64,000 nucleotides of DNA from Datisca glomerata (lineage: Eukaryota; Streptophyta; Magnoliopsida; Cucurbitales; Datiscaceae): the NCBI GenBank assembly GCA_003255025.1, contig QANY01007889.1, positions 1,192,203-1,256,202 of the forward strand, read 5' to 3'. The translations under genes and the position numbers were made by a program. The notes below the pieces were generated by a model. The model was not told where the DNA came from and made no database searches. It was given only the letters and a program-made list of their open reading frames with translations. Position 1 is the first letter of the stretch. Every line of letters begins with the position of its first letter. Positions 35,801 to 47,643 of the stretch are shown here, piece after piece.

Positions 35801-36892
35801 TTTTTTTCTGATATAATACTGCAGAATGCATTCCAGATAACATATTTCTTTTGGATATGGGTATTCATTCTCTCCTTTATTTTGCCTTTTACTTCCACCA
35901 TTGAATTATTTCAAGCACTTATCATTATTCTTGGCTGTGAGCTAGAATTGACTGTTGTTTCTTTTTCTTCTTTTTGTGTGTGTACAGTATTCCTTTGGGT
36001 TGAAATCTTGCTTCCATGCTGATTTCAAACTTGCGATCATAAAACTTGCTTTAGGGTAAGCCTAAATCCTTGTTATATTTTTACTGTGAAGAATGACATG
36101 GATGACTCAGTCTTTTCGATACTATTTTCTCTAATATTTTAATCATATTTGAAAAGTAGGAAAATTATTTAACATCTTAACATTTCATCTCTTCAGTAGG
36201 AGTGTTGTTTCTTCTCTAATATTTTAATCATATTTGAATAGTTGAAAATTATTTAACATCTCAACATTTTATCATTTTGTATGTGAATCAAATAAAATAA
36301 TTCTAATTTTTCAGACATCTTACAATCATATTCTAACGATCTTGTTCCACAAGTCATTTTCTCAATCTCATACTAAACTAATTCATGACGGTTTTGCAGA
36401 GGTGGGGCCTTAGCTCTATGCAGCTATATCACTCTTCCAATATACGCCCTCGTAACTCAGGTACATTCCTCTAATGAACCCTTCATTTAATTATTTCTTA
36501 GAATACAAGAAATTATCTGTTAATGTTATGCATATGATGATGGTGGTGGAATATTATTTGGGTAGATGGGTTCACGCATGAAGGCATCAATATTTGATGA
36601 ACAAACGTCCAAGGCACTGAAGAAGTGGCACATGGCCGTGAAAAAGAAGAAAGTGGGAAGAGGAGGAAATTCTTCACCTGCTCATACGCTGGGAAGTCCA
36701 ATTGCTTCTGTACATTCTCCTTCTGTCCAAACACTTGATCGATTCAAAACACCCTCTGCGCATGGCGACCATGATATTTCTGATATTGAAGCTGATCACT
36801 CATCGCAAACGGAATCAAAGAAAATATTATCTCACCATCATGAAGAACAAACTAGACATGAAGATCAGGCCTTCACATTTACCAAGCCTTGA
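32822..36892 (+). CDS. MLO: MLO-like protein (clade III type), complete, 14 exons, 553 aa
   Basis: MLO proteins are plant plasma-membrane proteins with seven membrane spans and a cytosolic calmodulin-binding tail. Exons: 32822-33025, 33247-33304, 33513-33724, 33828-33944, 34111-34171, 34434-34522, 34634-34708, 34788-34876, 35189-35279, 35379-35552, 35825-35860, 35988-36055, 36400-36460, 36566-36892. All introns are GT-AG, every phase joins, and the sum is 1662 bases. A hydrophobic N-terminal segment (about residues 5-28) precedes [10 protein letters not shown] (first span). Family blocks follow: [63 protein letters not shown]. The calmodulin site is [13 protein letters not shown] (about 462-474). 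The long N-terminus and the [22 protein letters not shown] block point to the Arabidopsis MLO5/7/8/9/10 clade rather than the powdery mildew clade. The tail is rather short. It looks functional. The start is the first ATG in frame. Confidence 0.93.
36128..36275. repeat. Direct repeat of ~60 bp in an MLO intron
   Basis: 'ttctctaatattttaatcat...ttatttaacatct' occurs at about 36127-36190 and again at about 36211-36275 with few changes, in the intron between exons 12 and 13. Confidence 0.7.
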
Positions 36893-37758
36893 AATTGAAG
36901 TAAAAATTGCTCCTTTTGACTTTTCTTTTTTAAAATTTATAAGAGTTTTTGGAATGTCGAAACCATATATGGGAGACCGCCTTGTACATTCGATGCGCTG
37001 TTTATTTATTAAAATGATTGCTAAATCTTCGCACAACATCCTAAATTACACGAAACTTTGGATCTTGAAGCAGTTTTACATTGTTGGTGTTATGGTGGAG
37101 TCGATAAATTTTATGTTATATTGGAGTCCACACATAAAAGCATGCTTGCATTTTTTAATATTAATAATCTATTTGTGCCAGCCATTTGCCAACACACACT
37201 TGCTAAACATACAATATATATATATAGACATGTCTAACCAACTTTTTCCATGTATCCAATATGGTAAAATAAAGACAGATTATGACATAAACACACCACG
37301 CGTAAAAACAAAAACGTCTATTTTGCAAATCCTTCCCTCCTAAAATGTCTTTCAAACTCAAATTCAGGTTTTAGAAAACTTGATCCATTTCTCCAAATCC
37401 ACTTTTTCAAACGGCCATATTTTCCACTCAGTGAACAGATGACTGAGCTGATAGAAATTAGAACCCTACTTCGCCATTCACACTGAGCTTTTGGAATCAA
37501 AATCTAATACTCAGTTAAGAGAGATGACTAACACCAGCGTCACATATACTTCTCATGCCAAAATATAAAAAGAATGTCTTTAGTAAACATAAAGTTTTAC
37601 ATGCAAAAGTCCCCTTCTATCCTATCTGACAAGATGTAGCAGGTCCCCAGAAACAACAAAAACCACAGAGACCCAAAACAGTACTCAAATCCAAAACTCA
37701 ACCAACCGACAGCAGGTAAGGAACCAACAAAACTCTTGGTAAAATTACTGCAAAATCC
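36893..37758. other. Region between the 3' ends of MLO and CCT3
   Basis: The two genes converge here, so it should hold both 3' untranslated regions and poly(A) sites. A 213-codon open frame (36702-37343) overlaps the last MLO exon in another frame and has no recognisable content. A short TA run lies at 37216-37226. Confidence 0.6.
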
Positions 37759-40700
37759 TCAGTCTGGGAGTATTTGCTCATTGTCTGCATCTGCTTCTGT
37801 CTCGATCTTAGGCTTTGATGGACCTTGTCCAGGCGCCTGCTTCTTCTTAATACCACTCACAATGTCGTCAATTCTTAGAAGCATGCAAGCAGCTTCTATG
37901 GCTGTCTTAAAGGTTTGTGCCTTCACATTGTAAGCATCCCAGATCTGATAATGAAGGCAGTGAAATTTTTACAATTGACTTCCAACGGAAACATTTGCAA
38001 TTTCTAAGGCACTTACACGCAAAGAACCCAGCCATGGCTAATAATCACAATATATAGAAGATATTTATTTTACCGATTCAGAATAAGAATAAGAATCAAG
38101 ACTCGCTAGGAACAATGAATAACTCAAAGAAAAGAATAACAATATATAATAGATGACAAGAAACTCCATCGAAAACAAACCAATCATTCAATGGAACAAG
38201 AGAATCGATTTAACACTTCAAACTTTGATAATTTCCTGACAGGGGAGCTTAAAGAGGCCATCCCATTGTAGGTGAACTGGAAAAGAAACATTCACATCCT
38301 ACTTCTAATTTTCCTAAGTCGTGGACTCTCATCTCCCAAGGTGAAAAAAATAACAGTAATAAATCTTTTTTCACGGTTATAGTTATTCTGACCTGTAGTG
38401 TATAAGTTCAAAAATACCAAAAGTTGAAGAGTACTAACCTTCCGCTCTTTCATATCAGCAATTGCACCAGTGTTTCCATCAATACCAGTCCATGAATTTT
38501 CACCATTTGCGTGCTATGAAGATTACATTAGGATAAATGACAGATTAGAAGATCTCATCAAATATAATTCCCAATCTTTCACCATCTACAAGTGTTAAAT
38601 TACCTTTCCTTGCAGGGCCGTCATAGTTCGAATCACATTTACACCACAATTTTGGGCCAAAGTTCGTGGTATAGCCTCAAAAGCCATTGCAGCAGCTTCA
38701 TAGGGCCACTATGTTCCAACACCAAGAATAAACACAATGATAGACACATTTAGAGAGATATACAAGAAATTTTCAACATTTAAAATAGTTTGGATCTTCA
38801 AGAATACACAGATATAGCTTTATAAAATGGGAACCTTTTCTATGCCTTCTATAGAAGAACTCTTCTGCTTTAAACTAGCAGATACAGTCAACTCGGTTGC
38901 ACCACCTCCCGGGAGAAGCTTTGGATTTTTTATTATGTTCCTTGCAACAGACATGGCATCCTGTAATGTAAACAGATTAGAGGGCAATAAAGTTGGACTA
39001 GAATAATATCATATCAACGTCAATACTCTACCTGCAGATTTCTCTCCACTTCATTCAAAAGATCCTTGCTGGCGCCTCTTAAAAGTACAGTACATGCTTT
39101 TGGATCTCTGCAATCAACAACGAATGCAAAAAATTCGTCCCCAATCTTCTTAACTTCGAAAAGCCCAGCACCGGTACCAACATCAGATTCTTGCAATTCA
39201 TCAGGCCTGTTAACAATTACTGCTCCACATGCTTTGGCAATTCTGTTGTTGTCCGTCTTCTTCAACCTTCTGATTGCACTGATGCCTGCTTTACTCAAAT
39301 AGTGGCATGCCAAATCACTGAGACCCTTCTCTGTAATAACTAAGTCCGGTTTGAATTTTATTATCTGGGTGCACAGGTTTTCAATGTACTCTTCTTCCAT
39401 CTTCAACAGTACTCCCCAATCTTCTTCTTTGACCAACTCCGCATTAGTTTGGTTTTCACCTTTCTTGTACTCAAGGGGGCAATCAAGAAGAATTATACGT
39501 GGGTTGACAATCTTTCTCCTCATTTTACCAGGAGCAACAACATCTTTATTGAACATAACTCCTTTCAGAACCACTGAATCTTCCAACTGCCCACCAGGAA
39601 CCTTCTCAACCTTGATGTACTTTTTGATATCCACCTCTCGCAACCCTAGGCCAAGATCAACGCCAACTGTTGTGGTGGCATCAATTGCTAGATCCTGGAA
39701 GCAGCCGCATAAGAGATAAGAAATCCATAAAATCAATAAATATAAGCCACGTAGTTCAACCAAGTGGGAAATCAACAATATCAAGACATCAGTGATAGCA
39801 CGATGTGTAATCTTTTGCTATTACAAAAGATGTAACTTTTGCCTGATGCAAGAGCAGAGACATCAAAGCCCCATTAAAAGGTCATAAGCACGTGCCTTAA
39901 AGGCCTAAAAAGGCAATCTATTTCAATTCAAACTTCTTAATCTTGAAGAATTTGTTAAAATTAACTTCAAGTACTTACATTACAGTAGTTCTCTTCACTA
40001 ATAAAATGTGATCTTATGAATATTCTAGTATGTTTCACTCCCTAAAAAATATAAAAGAAGAAAAATTTCGAAAAGTAAAAAATATTTCCAACGGGAAAAT
40101 CAACATATCTCATGCACTTCATGAAAGATAACAACTGCTGGGTATATAATTGAGAGGAACCAGAAGAAAATGAAATAGCACGAAAGATTAACTTCTCAAG
40201 GGAGAGAAAAGAAGGTTAGAATAACACAACGAAAGCGGGCAAATGACATGGAAAATTGACAGTGAGCCCCAATTGTCTAGGCATGCTTCATGAAAAGTTC
40301 ACAGGCCAGTGTAACAGATTCATTTTTATTACTATTAATCACCAAAGCATCTAATTCTTTCTAAAGAGAGTATACCATCGTTCATAGACAGACAACTCAA
40401 ACAAACTTGATATTGTAAATACTTACAGCAACCAAATCACCAAACTGACTTGTGAACTTTGTACCTACGCAGCTCTTAACAAGGCCCAACATTGTAGAAC
40501 CTGAAATATGATCCTAAACATTAGTAGGCCAAAACCACCAAACGTAGTGACAATACTCCATGACCATTACTCATTTATAAATACAATTACCACCCAAATT
40601 AATTTCAGAGGAGACTTAAAGCAGTAGAGAGAGAGAGAGTCAGTTAGAGAAACAAAAGAGAAGAAAAAATATAAGGAGCATCTACAGTTTATTTATGAAT

Positions 40701-43700
40701 ATGTACGGACAATATAAAACGTAAGAAAAGCAAAAGGACCTTCTAGCAAGATTTAGTTATTTTTTTATAAGACTAGCAACATTTAATTATGATTATAATC
40801 TTCGAATAGGTAAACAAATTACATCGTAGATTAACAAGATACGTAGATAAAAAGACAAGAAACTTCCTCCCGCCTAATGCATCATTAATCGTAAAATACA
40901 AAACATATATAGTTGGCAACTATGTCAAATTAAACTAAACAACTTCACCTTTGATATCGAGGAAATAACATAACTATGAGCATGTATATCAATACAAAAC
41001 TTGATTTGTACTCACTGTAACCATAAACACTCATAAGAGCCAAGTTCTAAAGTGGAGTCACCTAAAAGGATTTGAAGCTACTTATTTGCCAAGGAATTAC
41101 TATGATAGTTCTTTGAAATGGTTTGCACGACTTGAATAACAGCATTCTGCTTGCCTTTTATATAAGTCCTGTTCAATATGTATACCCATGCAGTTTTGAT
41201 TGTTCAACAGAGAAGTTTAAACAGAATGTATTCTACGATTGACCAAAGTTCTCAAGATATCAGTATAGGATTTGAGACCATCTAACACTGAAGAAATATT
41301 AAATTTGGTCTAACAAAGATCGGCAATTTTGAAACCCAACAAAAATCCAAAGAAAAAGATAATCCAAAACACTTCTTAAATTTTATAAGAAGTGATCCAA
41401 TCATTCTTACCAGGATATTGCATATCATATCTTGGGAAGACATTGGACAAATTGTTCTAGAATACTCAAAACTTTCATTTCTTTAACCAGTAAAAGCATG
41501 AATTGAATGTATCGAGAAGGAAAAAATAGGAAGACGGACTATGCAAAAAGAAAAACGAAAAAGTCAGACCCATGAGTGATCCAACTGATCGTAAGGACTC
41601 AAAGAATTAGTCATTTCTTTAACAGAAGAGACAAAAACTCCTCTAATTTTGTTCTTATCGGTAAAAAAAACCCTTCTAGGCTTATCTACATACTACTCCT
41701 AAACCTCCAAAGTTCTATTTCTCTCTTGCCAAATAAGCAAAAATAAAATATAGGTCTTAAGTTCCAAGTTCTATTATCAACATCAACCTAACAATTTCTC
41801 TCCAACAACAGAACAAGATCTACACTGACTCTGGTATAACCCAGCAGACTTTATCGTAAGCAAAGTCCATTTCCAGGTTGTAAACATGAAGGGGAAGTGG
41901 AGAAAGAGGTGACTTTGATTCCTTAGACACCTTACATAAGAGACATCTATTAACTATTTGGAAACCCCTTCAGGTTAGCCACAGTTAAACAGCCTCTGCT
42001 GTCCAGGTGAGAATCACATTCCTGGGAGAACAGCAATCAACTGTTTCTGCATTGTCCCTTCTCGTACAAGCTTTGGACCCGAGTGTTGAGGAGGATGGGA
42101 AACTTTTGGGTTTTTCCAGGCACAGTCAAGGAATATCTCTTAACTGCTGGTTTTCTTCAGGTAGGGGGATAATGGAGAAGAAAATCTGGAGATTGATTCC
42201 TTTATGCATTTTCTGGACAGTTTGGGTTGAAAGGAATGGAAGAGCTTTTGAGAGACCTTCTAACTGTTTTGACAAAGTTTCTAATTCTTTTGTAAACCTT
42301 TGTAAAGAATGGATCTTTTCTCTAGATCCGACAATTGAGACCAAGTTTTTTTATCACTGGTCTCTTCTCCCTTGATTCTTTTGTATATTTTGTGTAGCCC
42401 TCAGGGTTTTCTTCTTGCTAATATAATCCTTTTTCTTCTTGCTAATATAATCGTTACTTATCAAAAAAAAATCCATGGATAATATAGAGTTTACAAGCCA
42501 TCTATCTTTTCAGAATCTGCTCCTATTCCCATCTCCAACTCAGACTTCCCAGTTTCCTTGACATCTTCCAAATGTTGCAACCAATAGTGCAAAGATCCTA
42601 CCTCAAAGCCCAATTCCAACCATTACCACCAGTCCCAAACTATGCCAAAGTGACACTCAACCTTTATCTTAAACGAAAAAAAAAAAACTTTCCAAATAAG
42701 AAATGGCGCTTCTGTTGATTCAAAAACAAAAGATATTTTTGTTAGTTTAAATTATCGGTGAAAAATTATTTGTGAATTTAAAAGAAGGAAATGGCCTAAA
42801 AAGAGGTAAAAGTGGTAGATCATAAATCATTTCTTGCACGCATACATTGACCAATACAACTAAATGACAAATGATGAATTTACCGAATAACAAAAAGTGT
42901 AAGAGTTTACCAAATAAAACTGCAGCAAATATGGTTTACAGAAGTAGCAGAAGCATCACAGAAGAAGCTGATGAGTTACATACTAAACAAATATATTGCA
43001 TGCAGTTACAACTTGTTCAGCAACTATATATGTCACGGGGAACTCAGAGAAAGGGAAGGAGATATGGAGCCAGTGAGTGGCAACTAGTTCAGCTGGGTGC
43101 TATCAAGAATGTTTTATCAAAGTCACCCATCCCCTCTTCTTTCCTTCAATCAAGGTCTAACCTCGCGTAGCTAACCAGCTATAAGCCTGAGAGGCAACAA
43201 GCGAACTGCAAACCCATACTAAACTCCTCAGTTTCTTCCCAATAGCTGCCTAACAACTTTCCAAGTCAAGCGAGGATCGTAAAATTTGAAGCAAAACCCT
43301 AACATCTATCCCTTTCCTATTAATTAGTACAAAGTATATAGAATTAAAAATCAATATTACGCCAAATGTAAACTAAATTTGGTCTATATAAGACACTCGT
43401 CACACACCTAAGGTCAATTCATTCTTGGCCAATTAAAAGATCAGGCTCAGCTTTATTTATAATTTCAAATTCAATTATCAAGTTCATGCTCAGCTGGAAC
43501 GGCGCAAAAGCAAGCAATAGCTATACCACGACCAGAGAGTTGCCAGCCGTCTGTCCTAAATAGAATTAATTCAAAGCACTTTATGCACATTAGGTTCCCA
43601 CACCTTGAGTTTCCCCATTTAATGGTGGAAAGATTAAAAAAGTCACATTCGCTCATAACCATTGAACCAACTTACAAGAAAATGTATTTTCTTTCACATT

Positions 43701-45249
43701 CGCTCATAACCATTGAACCAACTTACAAGAAAATGTATTTTCTTTCCAACACCTAGAAGAGGTGATTCTCTGGATGTTTTATTCATTGACAAATTGATTC
43801 TTTACTTTCAACCAAAGATTTGACTAACTATGCTCATTTCTGGTGAAATGGAAAATACGCAATATTTCTAATGAATATAATGGATGTAACATCATTAAAA
43901 TATCCATACAAATAATGAAATAACTTACGATCCTTCACATCTATAGGCATTGCAATTTTGTCAAGCACTGCAATTGCATCCTCTAGAGCTTTATTGTACG
44001 CTGCATCTCAAAAAAAAAACTTATTGACATCAAGTTCAGATCCACAAATAAAAAAAAAGATTGTCAGCTGAGAGTTGTAAATATACCCCGACAAATGACC
44101 GTAGGATGATAACTTTTGTCAATAAAGGCCTCAGCAACATGGAGCATCTCACCAGCTTCAAAAAGATGCAAACAAATTACAACTCCAGTACAAACAACAA
44201 TGACAAATCAGAATGAGCATCCCAGCAGGTAGTTCGTCTGTTCCAAATATTGAACGCATGGGCATATAAACTCAAGACATACCAAGGACAATAACAGATG
44301 TAGTTCCATCTCCTACTTCCTCATCCTGTGTCCGGCTCAGTTCAATCATTGACTGTACATAAACCAGGTAACACCGGATGATTACAACATCAGAAATTTA
44401 AAAGAATAAGATAGAGAATGATCGTTGGCAATGACACTGAAGATGTTGATAGGCTCTCAGCAGAATTGCAAGAAGAAACATTAAAAGGAAATAAAAAAGT
44501 ATAAATTTCTTCGTAAAGGTAAGAAGTAAGAGAGTAAAAGCAGTTCATGAATATGTACCTTAGCTGCGGGATGGGCAAGATCTAACTCCCTCAGAATAGC
44601 ATTTCCATCATTGGTGACAACAATTCCTAGAAGAATTAAGAAAAAACATAAAGAAGGGAGACATTGAAATTGTATGAGTAGACGAAGGTAATAATAAACC
44701 GCATTGCAAAGAGATCACCTAAAATGCTGAGAGAAGTTTTCCAAACAATGAAAAAAATACAACTTCAAAAAAGCAGAAAGAAAGGAAAAACACCTCCAGA
44801 AGCGTCAAGTAACATCTTCAACATAGATCTTGGGCCCAAGGTAGTACGAATAATATCGGCAACAGCCTGCCAAAGCAATGGGCAGATTTAGAACAAAAGT
44901 AATAAAATATAATCTAAGAGATTTGAAACATGAAGATTGAAGATTGATTAAGATGAAGTTACACCTTAGAAGCTTGGATGTTAGCATGCTGGACCTTGCT
45001 TCCAGACTCGCGTTTCAAAGAATCTTCTGCTCAGATTTTTATCACAAATACAAAAAAAACATGAATAAGAGGCATTTTCGCAAAGCCGAGATCAGTCATT
45101 TTCTAAGTAGAAGGTATGTCGGAAAAGTTAGATAGAAATGCAAGTATGATCAGAGAGACAAATACAAAAAATCAAAACAAAACGAATGGGGAAAAGAAAA
45201 ACGAGAAGGCGCAGAATGACTAACTGAGAACGAGTACGGGTGCGTGCAT
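37759..45249 (-). CDS. CCT3: T-complex protein 1 subunit gamma (CCT3), complete, 13 exons, 555 aa
   Basis: CCT3 is one of eight different subunits of the cytosolic TRiC/CCT double-ring chaperonin, which folds actin, tubulin and other proteins with ATP. Exons in gene order: 45249-45225, 45026-44965, 44866-44794, 44626-44559, 44352-44283, 44155-44087, 44000-43929, 40500-40427, 39694-39032, 38960-38835, 38708-38604, 38513-38439, 37944-37759. All are GT-AG, phases fit, and the sum is 1668 bases. It begins MHAPVLVL, as plant CCT3 does. TLGPRSMLKMLLDASGG and the nucleotide-binding GDGTTS (residues 90-95) lie in the N-terminal half. GTKFTSQFGDLVADLAIDA and the gamma-specific DDNNRIA/DVGTGAGLF-type apical region are in the long exon. 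LLPGGGATE is at about 407-415. The C-terminal half ends RIDDIVSGIKKK and an acidic tail. Gamma is the best match among the eight subunits. A 3.4 kb intron holds a LINE fragment. Confidence 0.95.
42010..42471 (+). mobile_element. 5'-truncated LINE fragment in the large CCT3 intron (antisense to CCT3)
   Basis: Read on the plus strand, 42027-42085 gives ENSNQLFLHCPFSYKLW, the zf-RVT end of a plant LINE protein. GIMEKKIWRLIPLCIFWTVWVERNGRAF and NLCKEWI follow in the ORF ending at 42375. After that come a ~23-base duplicated word (TTCTTCTTGCTAATATAATC twice, about 42409-42452) and an A-run (42463-42471), the usual 3' end of a LINE. The 5' limit is uncertain and target duplications were not found. 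Confidence 0.75.
43644..43745. repeat. Exact tandem duplication of 51 bp in a CCT3 intron
   Basis: 43644-43694 and 43695-43745 are identical as far as I can read, both starting CACATTCGCTCATAACC and ending TGTATTTTCTTT. It lies in the 3.4 kb intron. Confidence 0.9.
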
Positions 45250-45281
45250 GATTCCTTCTCTTGCTTCTACCACGACTTAGA

Positions 45282-45290
45282 AAACCCTAA
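45282..45290 (-). promoter_or_regulatory. Telo-box upstream of CCT3
   Basis: AAACCCTAA (plus-strand reading) lies 33 bases before the CCT3 start codon. Telo-boxes are known in promoters and leaders of plant genes expressed in dividing cells, including translation and folding factors. Orientation is not critical for the motif. A regulatory role here is inferred. Confidence 0.5.
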
Positions 45291-45293
45291 CCT

Positions 45294-45354
45294 CACACAC
45301 ACACACACACACAGAGGGGTATAAAGAGAGGGGTATAAAGAGAGGGGTATAGAG
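45294..45354. repeat. (CA)n run and three 14 bp AGAGGGGTATAAAG units upstream of CCT3
   Basis: (CA)n at 45294-45313 is followed by three units at 45313-45326, 45327-45340 and 45341-45354. The first two are identical and the third reads AGAGGGGTATAGAG. TATAAAG reads on the plus strand, away from CCT3. On the CCT3 strand it is CTTTATACC, so it is not a normal CCT3 TATA box. Confidence 0.85.
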
Positions 45355-45399
45355 AGGTTCTAGGTCCCTTGCAGTGAGAATTTTCTGGAGGGAGATGAC

Positions 45400-45827
45400 T
45401 AGTAAACTGCTCTTCTCAAATTAGGGCAGGAGCAGGACTTTCACAGTAAATAAACATCTTTTACGAAGAAAGTGGGGGTGTTTTTATCTACGTCGTTACA
45501 ATAGTTTAATATATATAATATTTTTGTGTTTAATGATTTACTATTATTTATAGTAGATAAAAATATTAAATTGGTGATAAGTTATCAAAATTCGATTAAT
45601 TAATTTTTTCGTGTTAAAATACATATAGATGAGAAGAAAAATAAAATATTTTATTTAATAACAAATATGAAAAGAGTGAGAAATAAAAAATCAGAGTTAA
45701 CAAATTAATAAATACAATAACTTTAAAAGTGTGTTAATTAATTATTAATTAATATATTAAAGATAATAATAAAAATATTTGTATTTAATTTTATTAAGTG
45801 AACATGTTAAGTATATGTATAAGTATA
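45400..45827. other. AT-rich intergenic DNA beyond the CCT3 start
   Basis: No coding content. It probably contains distal CCT3 promoter sequence. It ends in a degenerate GTATAT repeat at the border of the possible LTR. Confidence 0.5.
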
Positions 45828-46330
45828 TGTTATAGGTATTACCCAACCATCAATGACGCAACGGCACGTATTACGCCGCATCAGGGGGCTTGATGAAGGA
45901 AAGTTTTGGAGGTAAAGAACCAACCTCACCCGGGTACCGATGATGCTTGGGTTGCACAGACCCGAGCACGTGAAAGTGCAAGGATAAAGTTCACGAAGAT
46001 AGCTCAGATAATTCCGAACACAAGGTCGTCATTGCTCGCCAAAAGTAGTGCTCTACATGCCCGATCACCATGACAAGATGTTAGGATAGTCTCCGTCCGG
46101 TCATTTTGACAATTAATGTTGCACATTTTATGTCAAAGTCACATCATTTCTGTCCAACCGAAGACAGACTTCCCCAGCAGGCCTGCGAGAGGCTTCTTCG
46201 ACAAGTTTCCTCTCACCCGAAAACTCAGGTATAAATACATCTACTAATAACGGAAAAGATATGCAAAGGCTCCCAAGAAGGGGAGGAAAGGCATGTCAGT
46301 CACTGTTCGGGTCATAACGATCTATTGCAC
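45828..46330 (+). repeat. Possible LTR (5' part) related in type to the 6576-7302 LTR
   Basis: It starts TGTTATAGG (compare TGTTATGGG at 6576) and has AACTCAGGTATAAATACA at about 46225-46242 (compare AGCCAGGTATAAATACC at 7061-7075) about 400 bases further on. Base composition jumps from AT-rich to GC-richer at the border. The right end, primer site and target duplication were not found, so this is tentative. Confidence 0.35.
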
Positions 46331-47435
46331 GGAAAGGATCCTTCCCCACAACTCAAAGGCTCACTGGCAGAATCGCTAGGCATTCATGGAACCCTCGAGA
46401 AAAATCACCTAGTGAAAAGTAGGACGACATCCTTACTCGAAGAGGGTGCCACCTCTCGGTGAAGTTGGAACCAACACAAATCCAGACTGAGGATGGCTGA
46501 ACTCTCCCTTTGTAAGGTTCTGGTTGGGGGTAATTACCAAAAGAGGAAGGAGGAGAACAAAGTCGCGGGAGAGTAAACAAAGGTGAAGACCCCTAAAGGA
46601 CCTTCTAGGGGTAGTATACGAGCAACGGCGGAAAGTGGAGGAAAGTATCGATGGGCCACACTCCGTCTAAATCTTTGGTGTCGTTCTTGGCCATCAACGA
46701 TTTTACAAAGCTCCAGTACAGGTGAAAGGCAGTACGGATGAATGGGTCCGGGATCATCTCCCCACCACGGGTGAGATACAAACCTGGGCTATGCGGCTTC
46801 CAGTTCCCAAATCCCACTTTCGGGTGAACTGGAATGACGAAAGCCTTGACAAGATCGGCGCACAGGATAGCAAAACAAGCCAAGACATGAAGCTCATGTG
46901 AGAGGATCAGGTTTTACTCCCACCAAGCCCTCACGCGAGACAAATCAACCCACAGGAAATGAGCATATGACCAGCGCACCACCCAGGAATGGCTTGAAGG
47001 GCCAAGATGGTTGGTCGTACTCCCGCCAAAACACTTGGGGATGAAGGATCAGGCAAACCCATATATGCCCACGAACACAATGTGGAGATTGGGAGGTCCT
47101 GCCATCGATGCGAATATGTAGCTCAGGTAATGAGGATCCCACTCGTCTTTGGGGCCATACCATAATCACGAAGCTAATTAGGATTTTGGGATGCTCCCAT
47201 CCTGAAAGAGGCATCGAGACCGGTAGGTATGAATTTAATAGATGCACATAAGTTGCACAAGATTTATTTTGGGAACAGTTATCCACGTCGGTTTCCCCCA
47301 TTTAGACTAGAGGAGGCGATCTTCTTTAGAATTGTTAGCACCAGAGTGTAATGGATGATGAATATTGTATATCCAACGACATTTATCGAATAAAAGGAAG
47401 CAAGCAGATTTTCTACGATATACGACGAAGGATAA
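46331..47435. other. GC-richer stretch, no identified gene
   Basis: Minus-strand open frames at 46353-46580, 46605-46883 and 46945-47301 run almost end to end with stops between. The style suggests a decayed retroelement reading frame on the minus strand. I recognise no domain, so no product is given. Confidence 0.35.
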
Positions 47436-47436
47436 A

Positions 47437-47633
47437 AAAAGTGATTATTGGTGAGATGCTCTAGCCCACCAGTCGGGATTAAACAAAAAGTGATGGTTGG
47501 CAAGGTGCTCTAACTAGCCAGTCGAGATTAAATAAAAATTTGACTAGTGAGGTGCTATATCCCGCCAGTTAGGATTAAATAAAAATGATGACTAGTGAGG
47601 TGCCCTAACCCGCCAGTCGGGATTAAACAAAAA
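47437..47633. repeat. ~49 bp tandem repeat, four units
   Basis: Units near 47437, 47489, 47538 and 47585 share 'gtgaggtgctctaacccgccagtcgggattaaacaaaaa'. The array directly precedes the 87 bp array. Confidence 0.85.
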
Positions 47634-47643
47634 GTTATGTTTG

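Noticed and set aside
36702..37343. A 213-codon plus-strand open frame
   Set aside because: It overlaps the last MLO exon in another frame and runs into the 3' intergenic region. No domain or sensible composition was seen.
39351..39719. A 122-codon plus-strand frame
   Set aside because: Antisense shadow of the largest CCT3 exon.
37759..45249. Assignment of the chaperonin gene as the eta subunit
   Set aside because: The N-terminus MHAPVLVL, the DVGTGAGLF block and the RIDDIVSGIKKK end match gamma (CCT3) instead.
45313..45354. The triple TATA repeat as the CCT3 core promoter
   Set aside because: On the CCT3 strand it reads CTTTATACC, which is not a TATA box in the right orientation.
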